Shown here: one piece after another, positions 7,686 through 15,033 of the stretch
Layout: every line of letters begins with the position of its first letter
How positions within the stretch are numbered: position 1 is the first letter of the stretch
From: Syntrophomonadaceae bacterium
GTDB lineage: Bacteria; Bacillota; Syntrophomonadia; Syntrophomonadales; Syntrophomonadaceae
Length of the DNA stretch: 37,378 nt
Assembly (NCBI GenBank): GCA_018432955.1
Contig: JAHDSE010000159.1
Coordinates: 1 to 37,378 of the forward strand
Reading direction: 5' to 3'
Notes under the pieces: generated by a model
Database searches by the model: none
What the model was told of the DNA's origin: nothing
What the model saw: the letters and a program-made list of their open reading frames with translations, nothing else
Position numbers and translations under genes: made by a program

Positions 7686-8816
7686 ATGAAAACAGCGCAA
7701 GTTATAATGGATACAGGTACCCATGCCGCCGCGCTGGCCGTAAAAAGCGCCCGGGTTGATGTAATACCCGGCTACCCCATCACTCCCCAGACCAGCATAA
7801 TGGAAGCGATAGCTGCCATGGTTGAAAGCGGCGAAATGAATGCCCGCTTTATACCGATGGAAGGCGAACACAGCGTTCTGGCCGCTGCCGTGGCTGCATC
7901 CGCTGCCGGAGCCCGCGTTTTTACAGCCACATCGGCCAACGGCCTTTTGTATATGCATGAAGTTTTACATATGGCTTCTGGGGGACGTTTACCCGTCGTA
8001 ATGTGCAACGTCAACCGCGGTATATTTGCCCCCTGGACCCTTTGGGCCGATCATCAGGATTCATTTTCCCAGCGCGATACTGGCTGGCTCCAATATCACT
8101 GTTCCTCCAATCAGGAGGTATTCAACACTATTTTGCAGGCCTTCCGCGTGGCCGAACAGATCAATATCCCGGTAATGGTCAACTTTGATGGCTTTGCCAT
8201 CTCTCATTGTCTGATGCCTCTAACCCTTCCGCCACAGGAGGACATAGACCGTTTTCTGCCTTCGCATGAACCGGAATGGAGACTTGACACGGCTCAGCCC
8301 TCTTCCTTCAGCAATGTGACCATGGCGGCTGAATATGCACCCTTCCGCCAGATGCTGTCCGACGATATCATGGCCGCTATACCTCTGGTAAAGCAGGCAG
8401 CGCAGGAATACAAGGATATCACTGGTATGTGGGATGGTGATACCATCGACACCTACCGGCTGGAAGACGCCGAAGTGGTAGCCTTTGCTGTCAACAGCAT
8501 GGCAGCAGAATTAAGACTTTCCGTAGATATCCTTCGGGAGCAGGGGATCAAAGCAGGTCTTTTGCGACCCCGTCTGTATTTGCCCTTTCCTGCTGAGGAT
8601 ATAATCAATGCATTACCGCAAAATGCACAGGTAATGGTATTGGATCGTAACTATAACTTTGGCCACCCCGGCGGAATTTTAGCTTCGGAGCTCAAAAACG
8701 TACTTTTTGGACGACGCAACGACATCACAGTCAAAAATCGGGTGATGGGCATTGGCGGTATTGATCTGACCCGTCGCTTCATGGCTGCAGAAATTCGCGC
8801 CATGATGGATGAATAA
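7686..8816 (+). CDS. 2-oxoacid:ferredoxin oxidoreductase, alpha subunit
   Basis: The 376-residue alpha subunit supplies the pyrimidine-binding half of the thiamine pyrophosphate site. Visible motifs are GYPITPQTSIMEAI (about residues 29-42), the PMEGEHS loop (about 58-64), and ADHQDSFSQRDTGWLQ (about 121-136), matching the DHQD-RD-GW core of POR/VOR alpha chains. The usual N-terminal GNEA is replaced by GTHA. The length is normal. The strong ribosome site AAAGGAGGAGG directly precedes the start and overlaps the end of the delta gene. It assembles with the flanking gamma, delta and beta products as a cytoplasmic complex. Confidence 0.93.
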   Translation: MKTAQVIMDTGTHAAALAVKSARVDVIPGYPITPQTSIMEAIAAMVESGEMNARFIPMEGEHSVLAAAVAASAAGARVFTATSANGLLYMHEVLHMASGGRLPVVMCNVNRGIFAPWTLWADHQDSFSQRDTGWLQYHCSSNQEVFNTILQAFRVAEQINIPVMVNFDGFAISHCLMPLTLPPQEDIDRFLPSHEPEWRLDTAQPSSFSNVTMAAEYAPFRQMLSDDIMAAIPLVKQAAQEYKDITGMWDGDTIDTYRLEDAEVVAFAVNSMAAELRLSVDILREQGIKAGLLRPRLYLPFPAEDIINALPQNAQVMVLDRNYNFGHPGGILASELKNVLFGRRNDITVKNRVMGIGGIDLTRRFMAAEIRAMMDE

Positions 8817-8847
8817 AAGCATAGACCATGAAAGGAATGGATGAGAT

Positions 8848-9786
8848 ATGACTACCAGTATTAAAAAACTACCGGATACTGAGCTGGTTCTAAGCGGCAA
8901 CGGGGCCTGCGGCGGATGTCCCGCTACAATGGCTTTGCGCATCGTGGGCAAGGCTCTGGGTTCAAATGCCATAATGCTGCTGACTCCTTCATGTTCGGTA
9001 GCCAGCATGGGCATGACCCCCAAGCTGGGCTACAACTGGCCCTGCATTAATATTACCTTTGCGACTGCTGGTTCTTCGGCCTCCGGTATTACCCACGCGC
9101 TGGAAATAATGAAGGAAAACGGCCGACTGCAAGGTGATCTGCCTACCGTATTCGCCTGGGTAGGTGATGGCGGTACCTATGACATCGGCTTCCAGGCACT
9201 TTCAGCTGCAGCCGAGCGCAATGATAATATGATATTCTTTTGCTATAACAACGAAGCTTACAGCAACACCGGAGTGCAACGCAGCGGTGCCACCCCGCGC
9301 GGCAGCTTTACTACTACTACTCCTACCGGCAAACGCCAGCCCAAGAAAAACATGGGCCTGCTGATGCTGGAACATAAAATACCCTACGTGGCTACTGCTA
9401 CCGTAGCTTACCCAGGCGACCTGTATGACAAGGTGGTAAAAGCCAAAAACACCCCTGGCATGAAATATATCGAAATTCTGGCTCCCTGTTATTTAGGCTG
9501 GCAGTTTGATATGTCTGATACTGTGCAGATGAGCCGTATGGCTGTGCGCAGTGGTGCCTGGTTGTTGTGGGAAGCGGAAAATGGCAGTATCAGCTTTAAT
9601 AACCCCAGTTCGCATATCATCAGCGGCAAAAAAGTAGCTGAACCGGTGGATGAATACCTGATGAAGCAGGGCCGCTTCAACCGTCTGCTTAAAGGTTCTG
9701 ATGCCCAGCAGCGCATTGCTGAAATTCAGGGTGACATCGATCACGAGATTGCTTTTATGCGAGAACGGAAGAAGATTACGATTTAG
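8848..9786 (+). CDS. 2-oxoacid:ferredoxin oxidoreductase, beta subunit (TPP-binding)
   Basis: The 312-residue beta subunit carries thiamine pyrophosphate and the proximal [4Fe-4S] cluster. The four cluster cysteines expected for PorB-type proteins are present: Cys21 and Cys24 in GACGGCPA, Cys49 in TPSCSVAS and Cys214 in APCYLGW. The Mg-TPP motif is WVGDGGTYDIGFQ (from residue 104) followed by NNEAYSNTG. AAAGGAATGGATGAG precedes the ATG. As the last gene of the gamma-delta-alpha-beta operon it is followed about 170 nt downstream by a hairpin terminator. In fermenting or syntrophic Clostridia such enzymes link acyl-CoA pools to ferredoxin. The exact substrate is open. Confidence 0.94.
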   Translation: MTTSIKKLPDTELVLSGNGACGGCPATMALRIVGKALGSNAIMLLTPSCSVASMGMTPKLGYNWPCINITFATAGSSASGITHALEIMKENGRLQGDLPTVFAWVGDGGTYDIGFQALSAAAERNDNMIFFCYNNEAYSNTGVQRSGATPRGSFTTTTPTGKRQPKKNMGLLMLEHKIPYVATATVAYPGDLYDKVVKAKNTPGMKYIEILAPCYLGWQFDMSDTVQMSRMAVRSGAWLLWEAENGSISFNNPSSHIISGKKVAEPVDEYLMKQGRFNRLLKGSDAQQRIAEIQGDIDHEIAFMRERKKITI

Positions 9787-9954
9787 TCTTCACGATTTTC
9801 TCTATCTGCTTTTCATCTGTTTATTGGTACACCGTCAATCGTTACAGTATTCAGGAAGGTGTAACGTAATAAGAGGATTTAATAATAGAACTACCGGGAG
9901 TGAATCAATGTCAAGCATAACATGAGCAACTAAATACATGAAGCGCTTGGAGAT

Positions 9955-9992
9955 AACGGAAGCTGTTGTAGTGGTATGACAGCTTCCGTTTT
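9955..9992 (+). terminator. Hairpin terminator downstream of the oxidoreductase operon
   Basis: AACGGAAGCTGT (9955-9966) and ACAGCTTCCGTT (9979-9990) form a perfect 12-bp stem with a 12-nt loop, followed by a short T run. It lies about 170 nt after the beta-subunit stop. I see no gene in the intervening sequence (9787-9954). Confidence 0.6.
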
Positions 9993-10066
9993 GAATCATG
10001 GCAATAATCAAGTGCCCGTCGTAGTTATTTATCATTTTGTGTTCGGTATAGAGTACTCAAAGATGA

Positions 10067-10573
10067 AGGGCCGTTGAATGGGCAGGCGCATTAAATGCAC
10101 GTTTCACAGGAGATCCAAGCATTTTCGATAAGTCACTTCTTTTCAGAAATAAAGCAAAAATGAAACGAAGAGCACAAATGGCCGGTTTGCAGGTTGGGAT
10201 TTTTGAAGAAGTTAATAATAAAGCAGGGGTAGCTCAATTTCTCAAGCGGGTAAAAGAAGTTTCTTTTAAAGAAAATGAAAAAAATCATCCGGTTCATGTA
10301 AAACTGCTTGATAAAGCCGGTACAGTTGGACATCGGGTAATATATACGAATAAAGATATTGAAGAAAAACTCAATCATTCCTCATTCCCGTGTTTAGTTG
10401 AAAGCCATTTGGAAGGGAAGGAATTTTCAGTGGAAACCTTTATTTACGATGGAAAAATCCAATTTATGAATATTTCCGATTACGTTGTATTTGAACATTC
10501 TATTATGGTTCCACCTTCAGATCTCCTGGAAAAAAAACGCCCCTTAGTTCGTCAGGCGATGGAGCGTATGTAG
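10067..10573 (+). pseudogene. ATP-grasp domain remnant, N- and C-truncated
   Basis: An open frame without a usable start runs from just after a stop at 10064 to the TAG at 10571. It encodes an internal piece of an ATP-grasp ligase. GALNARFTGDPSIFDKSLLF resembles the entry of the pre-grasp region, MKRRAQMAGLQVG the first ATP-grasp helix, and CLVESHLEGKEFSVETFIYDG is the strongly conserved central ATP-grasp strand pattern. The beginning and the metal-binding end of the fold are missing. The best ATG (10160) lies inside the fold. I read it as a broken gene. The ancestral substrate (a carboxylate ligase) cannot be named. Confidence 0.6.
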
Positions 10574-10578
10574 TAAAA

Positions 10579-10992
10579 ATGTCCAAATTTGCTATGAACG
10601 AAGCAGAGTATATAGCATTTATGATGTATAACAATGTATATTTTACTGTTTGTGAATACCAGGATGAAATAGTAAGTGCCTGTTCAGCAAGTGTCTTACC
10701 TGATTTCAATTGCGCCGAGATGACTGATTGTGCTACTTTGCCGGAGCATCGCAAAAAAAACTTGCTATCACAGCAATATGGTCTGATAATAGAAAAAATG
10801 AAGGAAAAGGGAATTCAAACACTGTTTTGTTATGCAAGGACACTCTCTATTGGCATGAATATTGTGAATGCTAAACATATGTTTACTTATGGTGGCTGCA
10901 TGAAAAATAACAGCAATATTCAGGAAAGGTACAACAACAATGACGCTAAACATTCATTAGCAAATATGAATATCTGGTATAAACAAATCTGA
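10579..10992 (+). pseudogene. C-terminal fragment of AblB-type beta-lysine N-acetyltransferase
   Basis: The 137-residue frame matches the C-terminal GNAT half of AblB, which with lysine-2,3-aminomutase AblA makes the osmolyte N-epsilon-acetyl-beta-lysine. Family signatures visible are EMTDCATLPEHRKKNLL (acetyl-CoA-binding loop, partly eroded from the usual YRGKGL), GIQTLFCYARTLSIGMN and GGCMKNNSNI, ending with MNIWYK. The N-terminal half is absent and no ablA is present. The frame is open upstream into the ATP-grasp remnant in a different reading frame, suggesting a deletion joined two unrelated gene relics. It could still be translated from the ATG at 10579, but catalytic competence is doubtful. 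Confidence 0.65.
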
Positions 10993-11024
10993 TTATCCAA
11001 GTAAAAAAATATTGTGAATAGCTA

Positions 11025-11066
11025 AAAAACCTGCTCGAGAATCAAGAAAGATCGAGCAGGTTTTTG
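11025..11066. terminator. Bidirectional rho-independent terminator
   Basis: A perfect 14-bp inverted repeat (11025-11038 with 11052-11065, core CCTGCTCGA) has a 13-nt loop and A/T tracts on both outer sides. It ends the plus-strand remnant region and can also serve the minus-strand lipoprotein gene that stops at 11144. Confidence 0.85.
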
Positions 11067-11143
11067 TTCTTCACTGGCTAAAGAATCCTTGTTTGCCATG
11101 TTTATCGACAGGATAATTATATAATTAACTCTTCTTTTTCAGT

Positions 11144-11932
11144 TCAGGGAAGATCAATGCTAATTAAATCCTGTTGAGAACCGTCTTTGGCACTGCGTGA
11201 ATAGATTTCAAGCTTTACCGTATTATCAGGTATATCCTGGTTGTCAATAAGGAAATATCCCCAGTCTGGGGCACCTGAACTGGCTGTCAGGTAGTCCTCC
11301 CGAATGATTTCCCCATTACTGTTGTTAAAGGAGTAATTAACAGTAGCTTCAAAGATCCTGGCAATTCCAGAAACCGTAACTTTATCTTGGCCCAGTTGGG
11401 CATTCATGATTTTTATATTATTGCTGCTTTTTTCAAATAATTCTGTAGGTTGGTTACCCACAATTTGAGGGATATATTCCTGCCCATCTATATCCTGGAA
11501 ATGAACAGTATTATTTTTGTTAGACCGGTCAATAATGCTGACCGTATACGGATAGCTTATCACCTGGGATACCGGCCCGGCAGGAGAAGTAAATTTTACT
11601 CCCACGATTATTTCGTTTTCATTCTCTTCTATATCGGCAATACTGACACTATACCCGGCTGTTCTTTTTTCTCCCCAGTTGACAATAAGAAAGGTTTTTT
11701 CCCCCAGATCAACTTTTCCCGCGACAAAATAGGGCTGCATATTTTTCAACCAGTTGCTTATTTCAACGGGATAGTCTTCTTTATCTTTTTCTGTCCGGGA
11801 TTCTTCAGTTTGTTCGGTGTTTTGACCAGAATTATCGGCAATTGGCTTGGAGTCACCCCCATTTTGTGAACAAGCGCTGATACAGCTTACTAAAAATAAG
11901 ATAAGGGAAAAAATAGTAAAATATTTCTTCAT
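11144..11932 (-). CDS. Lipoprotein with PrcB-like and Gmad2-like domains
   Basis: An exported protein of about 262 residues with a hydrophobic signal (about 3-20) ending in VSCISAC, consistent with a lipoprotein attachment Cys. Residues 25-55 are an acidic, low-complexity linker. Residues about 60-135 resemble the C-terminal domain of protease-complex subunit PrcB (FLIVNWGEKRTAGYSVSI, then a VSQVISYPY end). Residues about 172-262 resemble the Gmad2 Ig-like domain found with sporulation and germination proteins (VSGIARIFEATVNYSF, then GYFLI). The frame also allows a TTG one codon earlier, but the ATG at 11932 has AAAGGA nine bases upstream. A structural cell-surface role is inferred. The PrcB-Gmad2 combination suggests spore- or wall-associated function. 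Confidence 0.8.
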   Translation of the reverse strand: MKKYFTIFSLILFLVSCISACSQNGGDSKPIADNSGQNTEQTEESRTEKDKEDYPVEISNWLKNMQPYFVAGKVDLGEKTFLIVNWGEKRTAGYSVSIADIEENENEIIVGVKFTSPAGPVSQVISYPYTVSIIDRSNKNNTVHFQDIDGQEYIPQIVGNQPTELFEKSSNNIKIMNAQLGQDKVTVSGIARIFEATVNYSFNNSNGEIIREDYLTASSGAPDWGYFLIDNQDIPDNTVKLEIYSRSAKDGSQQDLISIDLP

Positions 11933-12016
11933 CAATAATCATCCTTTCCTGAAGTTGCCTTCTGCTAATTCTAACAATTGTTTGCTTTTTGCTGAAGCAA
12001 AAGAATATATATTTTG

Positions 12017-12427
12017 TTACAGCCTTAGAGATAAACTATCCAGGTAATCGTGGATTTTTTCAAAAATTAGTCCGGCCAAAAACCATACCGGGAAATAATC
12101 CAGGCGGATAAAACCTTCTACCGAGTACGGGGAAAAAGCTGAATAATCCCAGGGGCAAAATCCCAGGGTAAGATCAAGTATCCATCCGCTCAGGTATTCG
12201 ATAGTGAAAATCAGCCCTGCCCAGATTATGCCCCGTACTACCCATGGACTGCTGCGTATGTGTTCATGTACTGGTTCCATAAAAACCGCCAGGCCATAAA
12301 TCGGGAACATCCACAGGTAAGTGTAAGCAGTCAAACGTATAGAACCAGCCAGCAGTGAACCTGTTCCCGTAAAGATTACTTCCGCAATCCATCCGATTAA
12401 TCCATAAATTATAAACCTTTTTCCCAT
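12017..12427 (-). CDS. CmpB-type (putative ABC transporter permease, PF06541-like) membrane protein
   Basis: A 136-residue integral membrane protein with about four hydrophobic segments (about residues 5-25, 35-50, 65-85 and 110-128). It carries features of the putative ABC-transporter type IV (CmpB) family: GWIAEVIF near the start, TYLWMFPIYGLA, EYLSGWILD and WDYSAFSPYSVEGFIRLDYFPVWF. The family is common in Clostridia and has no established substrate; the transporter label is only a database name. The ribosome site is weak. It stands upstream of the lipoprotein gene on the same strand with an 84-nt gap, so the two could be co-transcribed. Confidence 0.75.
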   Translation of the reverse strand: MGKRFIIYGLIGWIAEVIFTGTGSLLAGSIRLTAYTYLWMFPIYGLAVFMEPVHEHIRSSPWVVRGIIWAGLIFTIEYLSGWILDLTLGFCPWDYSAFSPYSVEGFIRLDYFPVWFLAGLIFEKIHDYLDSLSLRL

Positions 12428-12620
12428 ACCAATATTTTGTACAGGAGCGATAAAAAACTACCTGTTAATTACTAGCAATAATATGACCCTTATAACCGCT
12501 TACCATAATTTACATAAAGCATTTTTCAAGGGATTCGAACAAATAGAGTTATTAAAAATGGAATATTGTGGTTGTAAATGTTTTTAAATGACAACTTTCT
12601 AATAACAGTAATAATGGTTT

Positions 12621-12645
12621 GGGGGGCTATGGCCCCCCTTTTTTT
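12621..12645 (+). terminator. Strong orphan rho-independent terminator
   Basis: GGGGGGC-TATG-GCCCCCC followed by seven T residues is a textbook plus-strand terminator. No recognised plus-strand gene lies upstream; the neighbouring gene at 12017-12427 is on the other strand. The 190 nt before it (12430-12620) holds only a 9-codon frame and AT-rich sequence. It may end a small RNA or a read-through antisense transcript. Confidence 0.8.
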
Positions 12646-12768
12646 GCAGTTTGCAAATCTCCTGGCCGGATTAAAACACTTTCCTGTATAATATTAGTTA
12701 ATTGTCGATTGTTTATCATATCAAATAAAATTTCAATCACAACAAAGCATACATAGGGAGTAATTAAT

Positions 12769-13548
12769 GTGCAGATTAATGTTTTAGCCAGTGGCAGTAC
12801 GGGAAATGCCACACTATTTGATTTTGGAAAGACAAAAATACTGGTGGATGCTGGCATAAGTACCCGAAGAATTGAAAAAGGTCTTGCCGGGATAGGAATT
12901 AGAGTGGGAGAAATCGATGGGGTACTTATTACCCATGAACATACAGACCACATAAAGGGACTTGATGTATTGATACGCAGGTATCGATTACCGGTATATG
13001 CCCGTGGAAACACCTGGGATAGGATTCCTTGCCGGGATAAACTACCTGCAGAATGCCGCATTGAAATGAAAGACATTTTTGACCTGGGAGCAGTTAAGAT
13101 TGAATCCTTCAGTATTTCCCATGATGCCATTGATCCGGTAGGATTCTGCTTTTATCACCGGCAGGGAAAATATGTTATGGCAACCGACCTGGGTACGGTT
13201 ACGGAAGCAGTTGAAAGAGCATTGGAAATGTCGGATGCCGCTGTGCTGGAATCCAACCACGATCTAAAAATGCTGAATGAGGGACCTTATCCGTTTTTCT
13301 TAAAAAAACGCGTCCGGGGACAGGAAGGGCATTTGTCCAACGTGGATGCCGGCAAACTCCTTTCACGTATATCACGCAAAAACAAGATGCAGGTATTTCT
13401 GGCCCATCTCAGTCAGCAGAATAATTATCCTGAGCTCGCGGAAAAGACCGTCAAACAGATTTTGCTGCAGAATAATTGTGACGTAGAAAAAGAGCTTATC
13501 CTACACCGCACTTACCCTGATGCCATAGCCAGCTTAACATCACAGTAG
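12769..13548 (+). CDS. walJ: WalJ/YycJ-family metallo-beta-lactamase-fold hydrolase
   Basis: A 259-residue metallo-beta-lactamase-fold protein with the metal motif THEHTDH (His56, His58, Asp60, His61), an N-terminal ASGSTGNAT and later ISHDAIDPVGF and ESNHD motifs characteristic of YycJ/WalJ. Family members are cytoplasmic, probably nucleases, linked with DNA replication and cell-wall coordination, and in many Firmicutes are encoded next to walRK. Here walRK is absent. The start is GTG with GGGAG about eight bases upstream. A perfect hairpin directly follows the stop, and trmO lies 64 nt downstream. Confidence 0.88.
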   Translation: MQINVLASGSTGNATLFDFGKTKILVDAGISTRRIEKGLAGIGIRVGEIDGVLITHEHTDHIKGLDVLIRRYRLPVYARGNTWDRIPCRDKLPAECRIEMKDIFDLGAVKIESFSISHDAIDPVGFCFYHRQGKYVMATDLGTVTEAVERALEMSDAAVLESNHDLKMLNEGPYPFFLKKRVRGQEGHLSNVDAGKLLSRISRKNKMQVFLAHLSQQNNYPELAEKTVKQILLQNNCDVEKELILHRTYPDAIASLTSQ

Positions 13549-13574
13549 CCAGAGACTGCTGCGCAGTCTCTGGC
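13548..13574. terminator. Perfect 12-bp hairpin between walJ and trmO
   Basis: GCCAGAGACTGC (13548-13559) and GCAGTCTCTGGC (13563-13574) pair perfectly around a 3-nt loop, and the hairpin starts on the last base of the walJ stop. There is no T tract, so it is more likely an RNA-stabilising or attenuating hairpin than a full terminator. trmO begins 39 nt further on. Confidence 0.5.
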
Positions 13575-13612
13575 AAATGGGGATAGAACAACTAATTTTG
13601 AGGGAGGCCAAG

Positions 13613-14056
13613 ATGGGAGAAATGATAATGGAGGCAATTGGATATATAGAATCACCGTTTAAGTCAACAGCAGATATTCCACCCCAGAGTATTTATGCAA
13701 AAGAAAAAACGGCAATTATAAAAATAGAAGAAAAATTTAAAGCCGGGCTTGAGGGATTAGAACTCTTTTCCCATATCATAGTTCTTTTTTATTTTCACGA
13801 ATCCGACGGTTATAGTCTGAGAACCAGGACCCGCTGGAGTAGCAGGGAAAGAGGAGTTTTTGCCAGCAGGTCACCTCACCGCCCCAATCATATTGGCTTT
13901 TCTGTTGTAGAACTGCTCAGCATAGTAGACAATATCATTGAAATAAAAGGTGTGGATATGCTCGATAATACACCGGTACTGGATATCAAACCTTATTCTC
14001 CGGGATTGAACCCGGAGAACGTTGCGAGCAGTGGTTTGAGAGCAAAAACAGAATAA
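13613..14056 (+). CDS. trmO: TrmO-family tRNA (N6-threonylcarbamoyladenosine-37 N6)-methyltransferase
   Basis: A 147-residue TsaA/YaeB (TrmO) domain protein. The family uses S-adenosylmethionine to methylate t6A37 of certain tRNAs. Visible signatures are the opening IGYIESPF, the central FHESDGY and the highly conserved RGVFASRSPHRPNHIGFS (residues 80-97). The closing GVDMLDNTPVLDIKPY is also standard for the fold. The start was placed at the ATG at 13613 because AGGGAGG lies five bases before it, rather than at 13577. This is the short, single-domain form; the C-terminal extension of E. coli TrmO is missing, which is usual in this group. A second, partial copy of a related gene lies at 19382-19486. 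Confidence 0.88.
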   Translation: MGEMIMEAIGYIESPFKSTADIPPQSIYAKEKTAIIKIEEKFKAGLEGLELFSHIIVLFYFHESDGYSLRTRTRWSSRERGVFASRSPHRPNHIGFSVVELLSIVDNIIEIKGVDMLDNTPVLDIKPYSPGLNPENVASSGLRAKTE

Positions 14057-14115
14057 CTATTTTATATTGTCAATTTCGTAGGCTCATCCAGGATGGTATT
14101 AAATCATTTTGGCAC

Positions 14116-14657
14116 TCAGGCTTTGTCCGCACAAATGAATAAAGCGGAGGGGAATATATAGCTTTCGGCTTTTAAAGGCCGTTCGGGATTGATTTCTTCC
14201 ACAGTGGAGAGGGTACGCACACAAGTAAGCAAGTCATGTACTGTGAAGTCATCAGCTGTGGCATAGTGGGCATTGTTAGTAGCTGCTGCTTCTATTCCCA
14301 GGCTTTCTGACAGCTCAATAAGCTGCTTGTTCAGATAAGTATCGCCGGGCAGCAGCCGGTTCTGCAATTCTATATAAAAATTGTCCGGCCCCAGTATATT
14401 GCGGTAATCCTGAGCCCGCTGGCAAGCTTCTTTATACCTGCCCCTTAAAATCAATCTGCATAAATCACTCCGCCGGCAGCCGGAAAGAACTATAACCTCA
14501 TTGAGGAATTTAAGGTCATCAAGGGTAATTCGGGGTTCCAAGCGGGGATTGCTCAGATGGGCACGGGTAAGAAGAGAACAAATAGAGGCATAAGCATTGG
14601 CGTTTCTGGCAATAAGAATTAAATGCCCGCCGCCTTGAACTGTGACTTCGGTACCTT
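14116..14657 (-). pseudogene. Internal fragment of a DnaE-type DNA polymerase III alpha subunit (PHP domain)
   Basis: The minus-strand frame from about 14657 to the stop at 14116 encodes around 180 residues of the PHP domain of a DnaE/DnaE2-type replicase. It runs from GTEVTVQGGGHLILIARN through SICSLLTRAHLSNPRLEPRITLDDL, VIVLSGCRRSDL and GPDNFYIELQNRLLPGD to ATNNAHYATADDFTVHDLL and CVRTLSTVEE. Similarity is lost after ERPLKAESY, and the frame ends 15 codons later. The preceding codon at the other end is a stop. The polymerase palm, fingers and beta-binding regions are absent, so this is a relic. The pattern fits the error-prone DnaE2/ImuC group best, which is an inference. Confidence 0.75.
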
Positions 14658-15033
14658 ATCCAATTGCTTCATTATATTATTCAGGATACCTGCAGCCTGG
14701 CGGCAAGGAGTGTTTAATTTCAGACTCTAGCGAACCGTTTTGTGGACGTTATACACTTACAATTGAGCTGGACAGTGTATAGCCCTTCTCACTTAATGCT
14801 CACAGCCCCATCAAGCTGGATGGCAGTTAAATACCGGTTAAGGTATATGAAATTTGCTCTTAGAAACAAATTCAGAGTATTATATAGAACATCAGGACGA
14901 AATCTATCATAATTATAAGTCTGGCAAGTATTACTAATAGTCATATATTACAAAATGATTGAAACCAAAATAAAATTTATCCAATTACTTCCATGTTATT
15001 TTATCGATGCAGCTTAAAAAGGAGAGATTGATT
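14658..15033. other. 376-nt intergenic region before the kinase-like/AAA+/SLOG-like gene
   Basis: I find no gene. It holds an 8-bp perfect inverted repeat, TATACACT (14750-14757) and AGTGTATA (14774-14781), separated by 16 nt, which could be a dyad operator. The sequence becomes AT-rich from about 14850. The ribosome site AAGGAGAG of the next gene is at 15019-15026. Confidence 0.4.
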
